Assembly: GCA_037445555.1 (NCBI GenBank) | Contig: JBBIKG010000015.1 | Coordinates: 14,040 to 78,039 of the forward strand | Direction of reading: 5' to 3' | Length of the DNA: 64,000 nt | Source: JAAYJT01 sp037445555 | GTDB taxonomy: Bacteria; Bacteroidota; Bacteroidia; Bacteroidales; JAAYJT01 | In this document: positions 43,605 to 52,556 of the stretch, piece by piece | Numbering within the stretch: the first letter of the stretch is position 1 | Layout of the letters: every line of letters starts with the position of its first letter | The notes under the pieces: generated by a model | Database searches by the model: none | Seen by the model: the letters and a program-made list of their open reading frames with translations, nothing else | What the model was told of the DNA's origin: nothing | Program-made: the position numbers and the translations under genes

Positions 43605-45068
43605 ATGGAAAGGACAAAATTTGTCATCGCTGCTGTTTTTATCGGGACGTTACTGCTGATTCCATCATGTGCCATAAATCCCGTAACCGGCAAAAAGCAA
43701 TTCGTACTGATGTCTGAAGCGCAGGAGATACAACTGGGGCGCGATTATGATCCACAGGTAATTGCAACGTTTGGGGAATACAAGAGCGAGGGCTTGCAGG
43801 CGCTTATTGACAAACGCGGGCGTGAGATGGGGCTGGTTTCCCACCGTCCTAACCTGCAATATACATTTAAAATACTTGATTCACCAGTAATTAACGCCTT
43901 TGCCGTACCTGGCGGTTACATATACTTTACGCGCGGCATTCTGGCTCAGTTCAACAACGAAGCTGAGTTAATGGGGGTGCTGGGCCACGAGATGGGACAC
44001 ATCACCGCACGACACACCGTTAGTCAACAATCCAAACAACAACTTGGCCAGCTTATCCTGATCGGTGGAATGATAGCCTCCGAAACGTTCAGGAAATACG
44101 GGGAGTATGCCATGACTGGGATGCAGTTGCTTTTCCTGAGTTTCAGCCGCGAAAATGAACGAGAGGCAGACCGCCTGGGGGTAGAATATGCTTCAAAGAT
44201 AAGGTATGATGCCAACAAAATGGCCGATTTCTATAAAGTATTGATCAAGATGAATCTGGCGAGTGAGCATGGAGGGGTTCCAACGTTTATGTCAACCCAT
44301 CCCGATCCGGGCGACAGGTACAATGCCGTAAAACGTGATGCAACCAAATGGCAGGATAGCCTAAAGTACCCGACATGGGAGGTAAACACTGACTCATATT
44401 TACAATTGGTCGACGGGATGGTATATGGTGAAGACCCCCGCCAGGGATATACTGAAGGCAACGTTTTTTATCATCCTGATCTTAAGTTCAGGTATGCATA
44501 CCCAACCGGATGGAAACTTGAAAACTCGCCCATTCAGGTCAGAATGGCCCCCGACGATGGTAAAGCACTCATGGTATTTACAATGGCTGCCCAAAAAACC
44601 CTTGACGAAGCTGTGCAGGCTACCCTCCAGCAGTTGCAGTTAAATGCCACAGTAAGTAAGCGGACTACTGTAAATGGCATGCCGGCAGTTGCGGTAATCT
44701 CCACCCAAGTTTCTCAGAATCAATCCACCGGGCAGCAGCAGGTAATCAAGGCGATGTCATATTTTATCGATTATGCCGGCATGATTTACGTATTTCATGG
44801 CGTCACGATGGATACAGATTTTGACACCTATTCGCGTTTGTTTGAAAACTCCATGCTCTCGTTTGACAAACTGACCGATCCGTTGAAAATCAACGTGCAG
44901 CCTAAACGAGTTAAAATCAAACGTGTTCAGCAGGCTGCAACCTTTGCCGAAGCCTGTAAAGCACTTGGTGTGCCCACATCACAGCTTGAAGAAATTTCAT
45001 TCCTGAATCACATGGAGCTTAATGATAAGGTTGCCCCCGGCACCTTGATTAAAACAATAGGATATTAA
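43605..45068 (+). CDS. M48-family metallopeptidase lipoprotein (BepA/LoiP-like)
   Basis: A 487-residue protein with a lipoprotein signal (FIGTLLLIPSC, Cys 22). The M48 domain has the zinc motif HEMGH in VLGHEMGHITARHTV near residue 127, with the third ligand Glu in READRLGVEYA near 188, and THPDPGDRYNAV near 225. The C-terminal 200 residues hold a separate domain (about 285-420), then a LysM-like tail (FAEACKALGVPTSQLEEISFLN, about 445-480). It probably monitors outer-membrane protein assembly. Confidence 0.87.
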   Translation: MERTKFVIAAVFIGTLLLIPSCAINPVTGKKQFVLMSEAQEIQLGRDYDPQVIATFGEYKSEGLQALIDKRGREMGLVSHRPNLQYTFKILDSPVINAFAVPGGYIYFTRGILAQFNNEAELMGVLGHEMGHITARHTVSQQSKQQLGQLILIGGMIASETFRKYGEYAMTGMQLLFLSFSRENEREADRLGVEYASKIRYDANKMADFYKVLIKMNLASEHGGVPTFMSTHPDPGDRYNAVKRDATKWQDSLKYPTWEVNTDSYLQLVDGMVYGEDPRQGYTEGNVFYHPDLKFRYAYPTGWKLENSPIQVRMAPDDGKALMVFTMAAQKTLDEAVQATLQQLQLNATVSKRTTVNGMPAVAVISTQVSQNQSTGQQQVIKAMSYFIDYAGMIYVFHGVTMDTDFDTYSRLFENSMLSFDKLTDPLKINVQPKRVKIKRVQQAATFAEACKALGVPTSQLEEISFLNHMELNDKVAPGTLIKTIGY

Positions 45069-45142
45069 CCGTTTGCCTGCCCTTGTGTGACAGGGCAGCT
45101 CCAGCCGAAAGACTTCTGAATGGCTTAGCTTAGCTCATCTAC

Positions 45143-46324
45143 CTAACCTTTTACCACGGCTAAAGGTTGAAGCTCTATCACCGGTTCGACAAGGTCGGTC
45201 TGATTCTGCATTACCAGGCCTATGTCCTTGTAGGCACTGGCGGCTTCCTCGAGGTCATCTGCGGTTTGCAGGCTATGAATGATCCCTTTCTCTTCGAGAC
45301 GCCGGGCTTCAGTTTCAAGATCAAGCCGGCGGATGGCTTCTTTACGGCCCATGACGCGGCCTGCACCATGTGAGCAGCTCTGAAAGCTTTCGGCTGATCC
45401 TTTGCCTTTCACAATATAGCTCCGGGCGCCCTGGCTACCGGGGATAATACCCATCTCACCGAGGCCGGCGCGTGTAGCCCCTTTGCGATGAACAAAAACT
45501 TCCTTGCCAAAGTGTTTCTCGGCAATCGCATAGTTATGGGCAATGTTTATATGTTCCGTCTGCTCAAAAGGCAAAAAACTACAAGCAGTGAAATCGCTCA
45601 GTATACCACTCACCATCTGCATCATGTATTTTCGGTTGGAGTATGCAAAATTTAAGCAGTAATTCATTTCGCTGATATATCGCCTGCCTTCGACGGAATC
45701 GATGGGCAAATAGGCAAGCTGCATTTTTTTCATCTGTGGCATACCCCACCTATCGTTGAGTTGCCCGGCAAGCTTGTTGTAATGATCGGCCACCTGTTTC
45801 CCTATATTTCGGCTGCCCGAATGTATCATAAGCCAGATATGCCCATCAGAACCTTTCTGTATTTCAATGAAATGATTTCCTCCGCCAAGAGTGCCAACCT
45901 GATGCAAGGCGCTGGCATATTCGCGTGATGTTACCGGTAATTCGCCCACTTCATACCCCTGCGGCATCAGTTCTTTCTTTTGTGGCTTTTTATGATGGTT
46001 GAAACCAAGCGGAATTGTCTCTTTTACTTTACTGATCACCCGTTTCAATGTTTCTCGGTCTATTGTGTGGAGAGAAGTCTTTATAGCACATATTCCGCAA
46101 CCGATATCCACTCCGACGGCATTCGGAATAATGACTCCGAGGGTAGCCAACACCCCACCGATTGGCATACCATAGCCTTCGTGACAGTCGGGCATGATAG
46201 CCACATGATGGTGGGCAAAAGGCAGACTGGCAAGATTACGGGCCTGGCTGAGAGCACCTTCCTCTATGGAGTCAATCCACAGCTTGATAGGAATACGCTC
46301 ACTTTGGATAGTTCTGCAAATCAT
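45143..46324 (-). CDS. rtcB: RtcB-family RNA ligase
   Basis: A 393-residue RNA-splicing ligase that joins 2',3'-cyclic-phosphate and 5'-OH RNA ends using GTP and Mn2+. Metal and guanylate-site motifs: AIMPDCHEGYGMPIGG near 42, GVDIGCGICA near 72, GTLGGGNHFIEI near 150, MIHSGSRNIG near 168, and the GMP-linked His in CSHGAGRVMGR near 335. Length is close to the E. coli enzyme (408). No archease gene is seen. It is the last gene of a unit with RprXY-like regulators and a MazG-like enzyme, 12 bp after the latter. Confidence 0.94.
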   Translation of the reverse strand: MICRTIQSERIPIKLWIDSIEEGALSQARNLASLPFAHHHVAIMPDCHEGYGMPIGGVLATLGVIIPNAVGVDIGCGICAIKTSLHTIDRETLKRVISKVKETIPLGFNHHKKPQKKELMPQGYEVGELPVTSREYASALHQVGTLGGGNHFIEIQKGSDGHIWLMIHSGSRNIGKQVADHYNKLAGQLNDRWGMPQMKKMQLAYLPIDSVEGRRYISEMNYCLNFAYSNRKYMMQMVSGILSDFTACSFLPFEQTEHINIAHNYAIAEKHFGKEVFVHRKGATRAGLGEMGIIPGSQGARSYIVKGKGSAESFQSCSHGAGRVMGRKEAIRRLDLETEARRLEEKGIIHSLQTADDLEEAASAYKDIGLVMQNQTDLVEPVIELQPLAVVKG

Positions 46325-46336
46325 AGGCGACCCATG

Positions 46337-46681
46337 TTACGACTGATTGGTAAGCTTCGTATTTAGCTTATGCCTGAGGGTATCGCGGGTTGTTTTCTTA
46401 TCAAGATTATTTTTGAGCGCTACTTCAAGGTCAACACCGGTCTGGTTGGCAAGGCAGATTAGCACAAAGAGTACATCTGCAAATTCGTCGGCAAGGTTGT
46501 GTGCTCTCTCTTCTTCCTTGAACGACTGCTCTCCGTATTGCCGGGCCATTATTCGTGCCACCTCTCCTACCTCCTCCATCAGAATAGCGGTGTTGGTCAA
46601 TTCATTAAAATACCTGACCCCTGTCGAATTTATCCATTGATCCACAAGGGCTTGCGCTTCTTTGATTGTCATGACTCCCAT
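46337..46681 (-). CDS. MazG-like nucleotide pyrophosphohydrolase
   Basis: A 114-residue all-alpha NTP pyrophosphatase with the metal-binding pattern E-x-x-E (LMEEVGEVARIMARQYGEQ near residue 35) followed by E-x-x-D (LADEFADVLFVLICLAN near 66). Such enzymes remove non-canonical NTPs or modulate NTP levels. Its ATG overlaps the stop of the response-regulator gene (TAATG); a second ATG at 46672 is also possible. It sits between the two-component genes and rtcB. Confidence 0.85.
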   Translation of the reverse strand: MGVMTIKEAQALVDQWINSTGVRYFNELTNTAILMEEVGEVARIMARQYGEQSFKEEERAHNLADEFADVLFVLICLANQTGVDLEVALKNNLDKKTTRDTLRHKLNTKLTNQS

Positions 46682-47376
46682 TATTCGCTTTTTATCTCCA
46701 GCTTAAATCCGGCGCCATGTACATTCACAATCTGCACCACGGGTTCGTCCTGCAGATACTTACGAAGGCGCGAGATGAACACATCCATGCTGCGGCCCAC
46801 AAAATAGTTTTCGTCGCCCCAAACCTCTTTGAGTGCTTTTTCGCGGGTAACCAACGCATTCGTATTCCGGCATAGCAACCTGAGTAGTCCTGATTCTTTT
46901 GTGGTTAGCGACTGAGTGATGCCTTGCCTGCTTAGTAGCATGTTCACCGCATCAAATACATAGGTGCCCAGCTCGTAGTTTTCCTCTTCAATCAAGATGC
47001 CGCATCTCTTCAAAATAGCCTCAATGCGGAGGCTGAGCTCCTCGCTGTCAAATGGTTTTGTAATATAGTCATCGCATCCCATCCTGAATCCTTTGACACG
47101 GTCTTCATTCTGTCCCCGAGCAGTAAGGAAAATGATGGGTATGGAAGAGTTCCTCTGACGTATCTGCTTTGCCAGTTCAAATCCATCGATACGGGGCATC
47201 ATCACATCAAAAATGCACAAATCGAAAGCGGTTTGCAAATATTTCTGCAAGGCCTGATGTCCATCAGCTGCACATTCCACTTTGTATCCGAGCATCCGCA
47301 GATAATCACACACAAGGATGCTCAGGTTTGGATCGTCTTCGGCCAGCAGAACCCGAATTGACTTTTGTTTTGCCAC
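46681..47376 (-). CDS. rprY: OmpR-family response regulator (RprY-like)
   Basis: A 231-residue regulator. The receiver domain (residues 5-120) has VLLAEDDPNLS, phospho-acceptor Asp in LCIFDVMMPRIDGFE near 55, and DDYITKPFD with the conserved Lys near 104. The DNA-binding winged helix (about 130-228) has LTTKESGLLRLLCR and RSMDVFISRLRKYL, typical of OmpR. It pairs with the kinase encoded 34 bp upstream. Confidence 0.9.
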   Translation of the reverse strand: MAKQKSIRVLLAEDDPNLSILVCDYLRMLGYKVECAADGHQALQKYLQTAFDLCIFDVMMPRIDGFELAKQIRQRNSSIPIIFLTARGQNEDRVKGFRMGCDDYITKPFDSEELSLRIEAILKRCGILIEEENYELGTYVFDAVNMLLSRQGITQSLTTKESGLLRLLCRNTNALVTREKALKEVWGDENYFVGRSMDVFISRLRKYLQDEPVVQIVNVHGAGFKLEIKSE

Positions 47377-47410
47377 AATATTCAGTTTAAATGTTTCTGA
47401 CTGTATTTAA

Positions 47411-48709
47411 TTAACAATTTACAGGCTGGTCCTGTTCATCAACTGGAATAAACAGTTCAAAGCGACTTCCCTTTCCAAGGGTGCTTTTCAGTGCGATGCT
47501 ACCTCCGTGTGCATCCACAACCGACTTCACATAATATAAGCCCAGCCCAAACCCTTTCACGTCGTGAAGATCACCGGTCGACACTCTGTAGAACCGTTTG
47601 AAAATATTCTTCTGATGCTCCTCGCTGATTCCGATCCCATGATCTTCGACGGAAATGAAAACACCCTGTATATTCCTGCTGACCTCCACAAAAATTTCGG
47701 GTGGACCTACAGAGTATTTAATTGCATTATCTACCAGGTTGGAAACAGCATTTTCAAGATGAAGCGGATCTGCATTCGACAACACCTTCATGCCGTTCTC
47801 CCTGAACACAAGTTTCCCCTTCTGATGCTTTACCAGCAATTTGTATGGCTTAAGGCTGGACTGGACCAGTTTATTCACATCGACTGTCTGCTTTTGCAGG
47901 CTGAACTCCCCCTTTTCAACTTTGGCAATGTGCATCACCTGATCGACGCGCATACGCAAACGGATGTTTTCCTCGCTGATAATTTTAGCATAGCGCTGAA
48001 CCTGGCAGGATTCCGTATTCACTTCTTTTTTGAGCAGCATATCGGAGGCAAGAGCAATTGATGCAATAGGCGTTTTCAGTTCATGTGTCATGTTGTTTAC
48101 AAAATCTGCTTTCATGGCCGAAAACTTCTTTTCGCTCACAAAAGAAGCAATGATGGCATAGAAGGCTGCAATCATTCCGAAAATCAGCAACCAGAGCACA
48201 ATCACCCACCCAAGTATCTGACTGAAAACATAGGATTTTTGACCGGGAAAGTACACTGCCAATTCAAATCCATCTGTTCGGTGGAGGCAAGTGAGAGCCA
48301 CCCTAAACCCGGAGTCCATAATCAGCTCGGAATATTCCCGATTACTGACCATTAGCAATGTATCGGTTCCCTGGCGGTGAATCCCGTATTCATATGCAAT
48401 ATCAGGACTGATATTGTTTATCTGCATATTCAGGATCCGATCAAGCTGCCGGGAGCTGATGAGCTGATTTACGTCCATCCATTTGTACTGGTTCAGCGTG
48501 TTGCACTTGCGCAGGTAATTCATACAGGTATCAATGGAAGGATCGATGAGCTCGTTTACCACATTTTTTAGGGCAAGCTGCACCTCGTTCCCGAATTGGT
48601 CGTTGCGGATTTTAACGGCGTTCTGAACCCAGAAATAATGAAGTACCATTACTACCAACACTATAAAAGCGGATAATGCAAAGAGCAAACGGATGCGTGT
48701 TTTGTTCAT
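47411..48709 (-). CDS. rprX: sensor histidine kinase (RprX-like)
   Basis: A 432-residue membrane kinase. One helix near residues 7-27 (LLFALSAFIVLVVMVLHYFW) and one near 165-190 (ILGWVIVLWLLIFGMIAAF) enclose a small extracytoplasmic sensor domain. HisKA FVNNMTHELKTPIASIALASD is near 208, N-box HLENAVSNLVDNAIKY near 325, and DHGIGI and GFGLGLYYVKSVVD near 365-395. No HAMP domain is visible. First gene of the unit with RprY-, MazG- and RtcB-like genes. The Bacteroides symbols rprX/rprY are by resemblance. Confidence 0.88.
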   Translation of the reverse strand: MNKTRIRLLFALSAFIVLVVMVLHYFWVQNAVKIRNDQFGNEVQLALKNVVNELIDPSIDTCMNYLRKCNTLNQYKWMDVNQLISSRQLDRILNMQINNISPDIAYEYGIHRQGTDTLLMVSNREYSELIMDSGFRVALTCLHRTDGFELAVYFPGQKSYVFSQILGWVIVLWLLIFGMIAAFYAIIASFVSEKKFSAMKADFVNNMTHELKTPIASIALASDMLLKKEVNTESCQVQRYAKIISEENIRLRMRVDQVMHIAKVEKGEFSLQKQTVDVNKLVQSSLKPYKLLVKHQKGKLVFRENGMKVLSNADPLHLENAVSNLVDNAIKYSVGPPEIFVEVSRNIQGVFISVEDHGIGISEEHQKNIFKRFYRVSTGDLHDVKGFGLGLYYVKSVVDAHGGSIALKSTLGKGSRFELFIPVDEQDQPVNC

Positions 48710-48825
48710 AGTATATGACCTCAGAGATGTTACTCAACCAAACAAAGATACTCAGTAAAAATCAGATTTCCCCGAACGGCTCCCGCAATTGTTCTACCTT
48801 TACTGTACGATTTATTCTACCAATC

Positions 48826-49236
48826 ATGGAAACATCTCAAATTATTTATATGGGCGATCTTCGAACCAAAGCCACTCATCTGCAGTCGGGAGCCGAGGTG
48901 ATCACCGATGCCCCTGTAGACAATCACGGGAAAGGCGAGGCTTTTTCGCCTACCGACCTGGTTGCAACCGCTTTGGGAAGCTGCATGATGACCATTATGG
49001 GAATAGCTGCTCAAACACATGGGTTTGTTGTTGATGGTGCCACACTTCAGATCAGGAAGATCATGGCCTCCAACCCAAGGCGCATCAGCGAGGTGGTGAT
49101 CGACATTCATTTCCCGAAATATCCATATAAGGAAAAGGATAAAAAGATACTCAGGCATTGCAGTGATGCATGCCCCGTGGCGCTAAGCCTCCATCCCGAC
49201 CTGAAGCAAACCGTACATTTACATTTTCAAGAATAA
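48826..49236 (+). CDS. OsmC-family protein
   Basis: A 136-residue OsmC-fold protein. GEAFSPTDLVATALGSCMMTIMGIAA near residue 38 contains the first peroxidatic Cys, and LRHCSDACPVALSLHPDL near 112 contains the second pair. OsmC/YhfA relatives reduce organic hydroperoxides. I use ATG 48826; the longer reading from 48715 overlaps the kinase promoter region. A near-match TACCTTTA lies 23 bp upstream. The thioesterase gene follows 5 bp later. Confidence 0.88.
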   Translation: METSQIIYMGDLRTKATHLQSGAEVITDAPVDNHGKGEAFSPTDLVATALGSCMMTIMGIAAQTHGFVVDGATLQIRKIMASNPRRISEVVIDIHFPKYPYKEKDKKILRHCSDACPVALSLHPDLKQTVHLHFQE

Positions 49237-49241
49237 CCATT

Positions 49242-49643
49242 ATGGAAATAACACTATCTCCAGGAGTAAAAGGATACCAGGAACAAATAGTGACACCTGA
49301 TCTGACTGCCTCCAGATATGGGTCGGGCCTGGTTGAAGTTTTTGCCACTCCGGCCATGATAGCACTGATGGAAAAAACCTGCCAGCACAGCGTTCAGGCA
49401 AATCTGCCCGATGGATATATTACGGTGGGCACCGAAGTGAGCATCAAACACATGAAGGCAACGGCACTGGAGCAGAAAGTTTGGTGTGTCTCTACACTTA
49501 CCGTTGTGGAAGGCCGAACGCTGACTTTTAGCGTCGAGGCATGGGATCCGGAGGGTAAGATTGGGGCCGGAACACATCAGCGCCTGATTGTGCACAAAGA
49601 CCGGTTCATGTCAAGGTTGTTGCAACGTGACCTCTTGGCCTGA
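49242..49643 (+). CDS. hotdog thioesterase (FlK-like)
   Basis: A 133-residue hotdog-fold protein resembling fluoroacetyl-CoA thioesterase FlK. The active-site region FATPAMIALMEKTCQH near residue 33 holds the Thr and Glu, and GAGTHQRLIVHKDRF near 108 the His. It probably hydrolyses a short acyl-CoA; the fluoroacetate specificity of FlK should not be assumed. It begins 5 bp after the OsmC gene and ends 18 bp before priA. Confidence 0.82.
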   Translation: MEITLSPGVKGYQEQIVTPDLTASRYGSGLVEVFATPAMIALMEKTCQHSVQANLPDGYITVGTEVSIKHMKATALEQKVWCVSTLTVVEGRTLTFSVEAWDPEGKIGAGTHQRLIVHKDRFMSRLLQRDLLA

Positions 49644-49661
49644 CAATTACTTTACCACCGC

Positions 49662-52142
49662 ATGCTTTACGCCGATGTTTTATTACCCTTCCCGTTAGCC
49701 GGGCATTTTACCTACCGGGTGCCTGAAGCTATGAGTAAAACGCTTGAGCCCGGCATGCGGGTAGTGGTGCAATTCGGTACGAAAAAGCTCTACACAGGGC
49801 TTGTGGTCGCCCTACATGAGAACAGGCCGTCGGTTGCTGTAAAAGATATTCTGGATCAATTTGATACCATCCCGATAGTCAATCAAATTCAGTTTGACTT
49901 CTGGAAATGGATGGCCGCTTATTACCTCTGCACTGAGGGTGAGGTGATGAATGTGGCATTGCCCCCCATGATGAAAATGAGCAGCGAAACAATCGTTAGC
50001 CTGAACACGGAAACAGATCTGGGAAATTATCAGTTTGATGATGCCGAATACCGTATCCTGTCAATACTGCAGCAGGAGGGTACGGTATCGGTGGGCAAAT
50101 TAACAGGAGGCTCGAGCCGGCTGATGCGTGTGGTAAAAAAACTCATTGATAAAAATGCTATCGTCCACCAGGAACAGCTCGAAACTGCCTTTAAACCCAG
50201 ATTTATCAAGGTCTATACTTTGCCGGTTGAGTATCGGCAGGACCCTATGCGCCTGCACACCCTGCTTGACCTTCTGGCTAAAAAGGCTCCTAAACAAGCC
50301 GAGGTGATGAATGTCATCCTTCATTATCAAAATCACATAAAGGAATCGCATGAGGTAGTGCCGCGAGCCACTATTCTGAACGAAATTAAGCATGCCGAAG
50401 GCCCGCTGAAAACATTAACCGAAAAAGGGTATTTACTTGAAGGCACCCAAATAGTTTCGCGTCTTCCATTGAGTGAGCCCCTTGCCTCGGCCGGAGACGT
50501 CAAGCTTACCGACCAACAAAAACAAGCCTTCGAGTTAATTCTACAGCAGTCACCCGCAATGAAGCCCGTTTTGCTGCATGGCATTACCTCAAGCGGAAAG
50601 ACCGAGATCTACATCAAACTCATAGATGAAACATTAAAACAGGGCAGACAAGTGCTCTACTTGCTGCCTGAGATAGCGCTTACCACGCAAATCATCAGCA
50701 GGCTCAGGCATTATTTTGGCAATGTTGTGGGGGTATATCACAGCCGCTATGGTGAGGCTGCCCGCGCCGAGGTGTGGAACAAGGTAGTAGCCTGGAATCC
50801 TCCAGGTTCCAGACCATACACGGCTCATAGTATCATTCTCGGAGCAAGGTCTTCGCTCTTCCTTCCCTATCGTAATCTGGGACTCATCATCGTGGATGAG
50901 GAACATGACAGTTCGTACAAGCAGCAGGACCCCAATCCGCGATACCATGCCCGCGACAGCGCTGTCTATCTGGCCACGCTTCACGGTGCCAGAGTCGTGC
51001 TCGGGTCTGCCACCCCATCCGTTGAAAGTTACTTTAACGCCGAACAGGATAAATACACTCTGGTTGAACTCACAAAACGGTATGGTAATGTAAATCTGCC
51101 GCGGGTAGAGGTGGCCGATATGCGGGCCTTTAAGAAAAAAGAACAGTTTCAAGGCCATTTCAGCAGGCAGTTGCTCGAGGCAATTGATGAATCACTAAAA
51201 AACCGGGAACAGGTTATACTATTCCTGAACCGGCGCGGTTTTGCCCATCGGGTAGAATGCCCTCAGTGCCACTGGGTACCCGGATGCCGGCATTGCGATG
51301 TGACACTGATTTATCATAAGCATGAAAATAATCTGCGATGCCATTATTGCGGTTATTCCGAAAAAGTTGCCAGCCAATGTCCGGTTTGCCGGCATCCGAT
51401 GCTCAGCCTGGTAGGGTTCGGAACCGAAAAGGTGGAAGAAGACCTGCAGCTCATATACCCTGATGCGCGCATCGAACGCATGGACCTCGACACCACTCAG
51501 CGCAAAGACTCGTTTCATCGCCTGATTTCTAACTTCGAAAAAGGAAAGACAGACATTCTTACAGGCACGCAAATGGTAACCAAGGGTCTTGATTTTGAAA
51601 ACGTCAGTCTTGTGGGTATCCTAAACGCCGATAACATGATCTTCTTTCCTGATTTTCGGGCATATGAGCGCAGTTATCAGCTGATGGCGCAGGTAAGCGG
51701 CAGGGCGGGCCGCAAAAACAAACGTGGCAAGGTCATTATCCAGACCCACCAGCCTGACCATGAAGTCATCAGGTTTGTGTGCAACAACGATTATCCAAAT
51801 ATGTACGCCAGGCAGATGGAGGAGCGTCAAAGCTTTTCCTACCCGCCTTTTGTCCGGTTAGTCAAGATTTCACTGAAGCATAAAGAGCAGGAAGTGCTGG
51901 ATAAAGCTTCGGGGGTCCTTGCTGCCCGCCTGCGAAAGGCTTTTCCCCGGATGGTGCTGGGGCCCGAATATCCGCTGGTATCAAGAATCCAGAATATGTT
52001 CATCAAAGAGATATTGATAAAGCTGAAGCGCGACCAAACCCTGAATGATTCAAAGCAAACATTACTAACAGTCATTCACGGTTTTCAGAAAAACAGGCAA
52101 CATCCGCCGGTAAAAATCGTGGTGGATGTAGACCCGCAGTGA
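49662..52142 (+). CDS. priA: primosomal protein N' (replication restart helicase PriA)
   Basis: An 826-residue helicase that reloads the replisome at stalled forks. The N-terminal DNA-binding domain starts ADVLLPFPLAGHFTYRVPE. The helicase core has Walker A GITSSGKTEIY near 307, Walker B LIIVDEEHDSSYKQ near 408 and late motifs TGTQMVTKGLDFE near 633 and QVSGRAGRKNKRG near 680. Eight zinc-binding Cys lie between them: CPQCHWVPGCRHCD near 530 and CHYCGYSEKVASQCPVC near 560. Full length. Confidence 0.96.
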   Translation: MLYADVLLPFPLAGHFTYRVPEAMSKTLEPGMRVVVQFGTKKLYTGLVVALHENRPSVAVKDILDQFDTIPIVNQIQFDFWKWMAAYYLCTEGEVMNVALPPMMKMSSETIVSLNTETDLGNYQFDDAEYRILSILQQEGTVSVGKLTGGSSRLMRVVKKLIDKNAIVHQEQLETAFKPRFIKVYTLPVEYRQDPMRLHTLLDLLAKKAPKQAEVMNVILHYQNHIKESHEVVPRATILNEIKHAEGPLKTLTEKGYLLEGTQIVSRLPLSEPLASAGDVKLTDQQKQAFELILQQSPAMKPVLLHGITSSGKTEIYIKLIDETLKQGRQVLYLLPEIALTTQIISRLRHYFGNVVGVYHSRYGEAARAEVWNKVVAWNPPGSRPYTAHSIILGARSSLFLPYRNLGLIIVDEEHDSSYKQQDPNPRYHARDSAVYLATLHGARVVLGSATPSVESYFNAEQDKYTLVELTKRYGNVNLPRVEVADMRAFKKKEQFQGHFSRQLLEAIDESLKNREQVILFLNRRGFAHRVECPQCHWVPGCRHCDVTLIYHKHENNLRCHYCGYSEKVASQCPVCRHPMLSLVGFGTEKVEEDLQLIYPDARIERMDLDTTQRKDSFHRLISNFEKGKTDILTGTQMVTKGLDFENVSLVGILNADNMIFFPDFRAYERSYQLMAQVSGRAGRKNKRGKVIIQTHQPDHEVIRFVCNNDYPNMYARQMEERQSFSYPPFVRLVKISLKHKEQEVLDKASGVLAARLRKAFPRMVLGPEYPLVSRIQNMFIKEILIKLKRDQTLNDSKQTLLTVIHGFQKNRQHPPVKIVVDVDPQ

Positions 52143-52156
52143 GCGTCCGGCAGCAA

Positions 52157-52453
52157 TTATTCCTTTGGTGGAATGATCAGGAAGATCACTTCATTATCTT
52201 TTTTCAAGTAGTATTTCTCTCGGCCAAACCGAATCAGGTCCTGTGTGTCGCTGAGCAGGTGATGAAGTGCAAGGCTATCATCGGTTATCTGGGTACGGTA
52301 ATAATTCTGCTCGGTTTTCAGCTGCTCGAGGTTTTGGTTCAGTTCATACCTGCGCAGCAGGTTGTTGCGGTCAAAAAAAGTAATCCATACGCTGAATGCC
52401 AGCAGGGTAATGAAGTATTTATTTTTGATAATATGAAGGATTTTTTGCCACAT
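52157..52453 (-). CDS. FtsB/DivIC-like septum-formation initiator
   Basis: A 98-residue protein: one membrane helix (YFITLLAFSVWITFFD, about residues 12-27), then a short leucine-heptad coiled coil (LLRRYELNQNLEQLKTEQNYYRTQI), typical of FtsB/DivIC division proteins. Start is ATG 52453, 19 bp downstream of a TAnnTTTG promoter element. It converges with priA and lies downstream of the amylase gene. Confidence 0.83.
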   Translation of the reverse strand: MWQKILHIIKNKYFITLLAFSVWITFFDRNNLLRRYELNQNLEQLKTEQNYYRTQITDDSLALHHLLSDTQDLIRFGREKYYLKKDNEVIFLIIPPKE

Positions 52454-52471
52454 CGACCTGCAATTTTTCCA

Positions 52472-52479
52472 CAAAATTA
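52472..52479 (-). promoter_or_regulatory. -7 promoter element of the FtsB/DivIC-like gene
   Basis: On the minus strand TAATTTTG matches TAnnTTTG and lies 18 bp before the ATG at 52453. Confidence 0.5.
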
Positions 52480-52556
52480 CATGATTACCGGCTTTGTTTC
52501 ATCAATCAATTTCAAGAACATTTGATCCACTCTGCCCCGTACATATATCAGGCCGG

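Noticed and set aside
45077..45098. Hairpin CTGCCCT/AGGGCAG after the M48 peptidase gene as a terminator
   Set aside because: The 7-bp stem is real but no T-run follows; it may be a processing site or chance, so it was not called.
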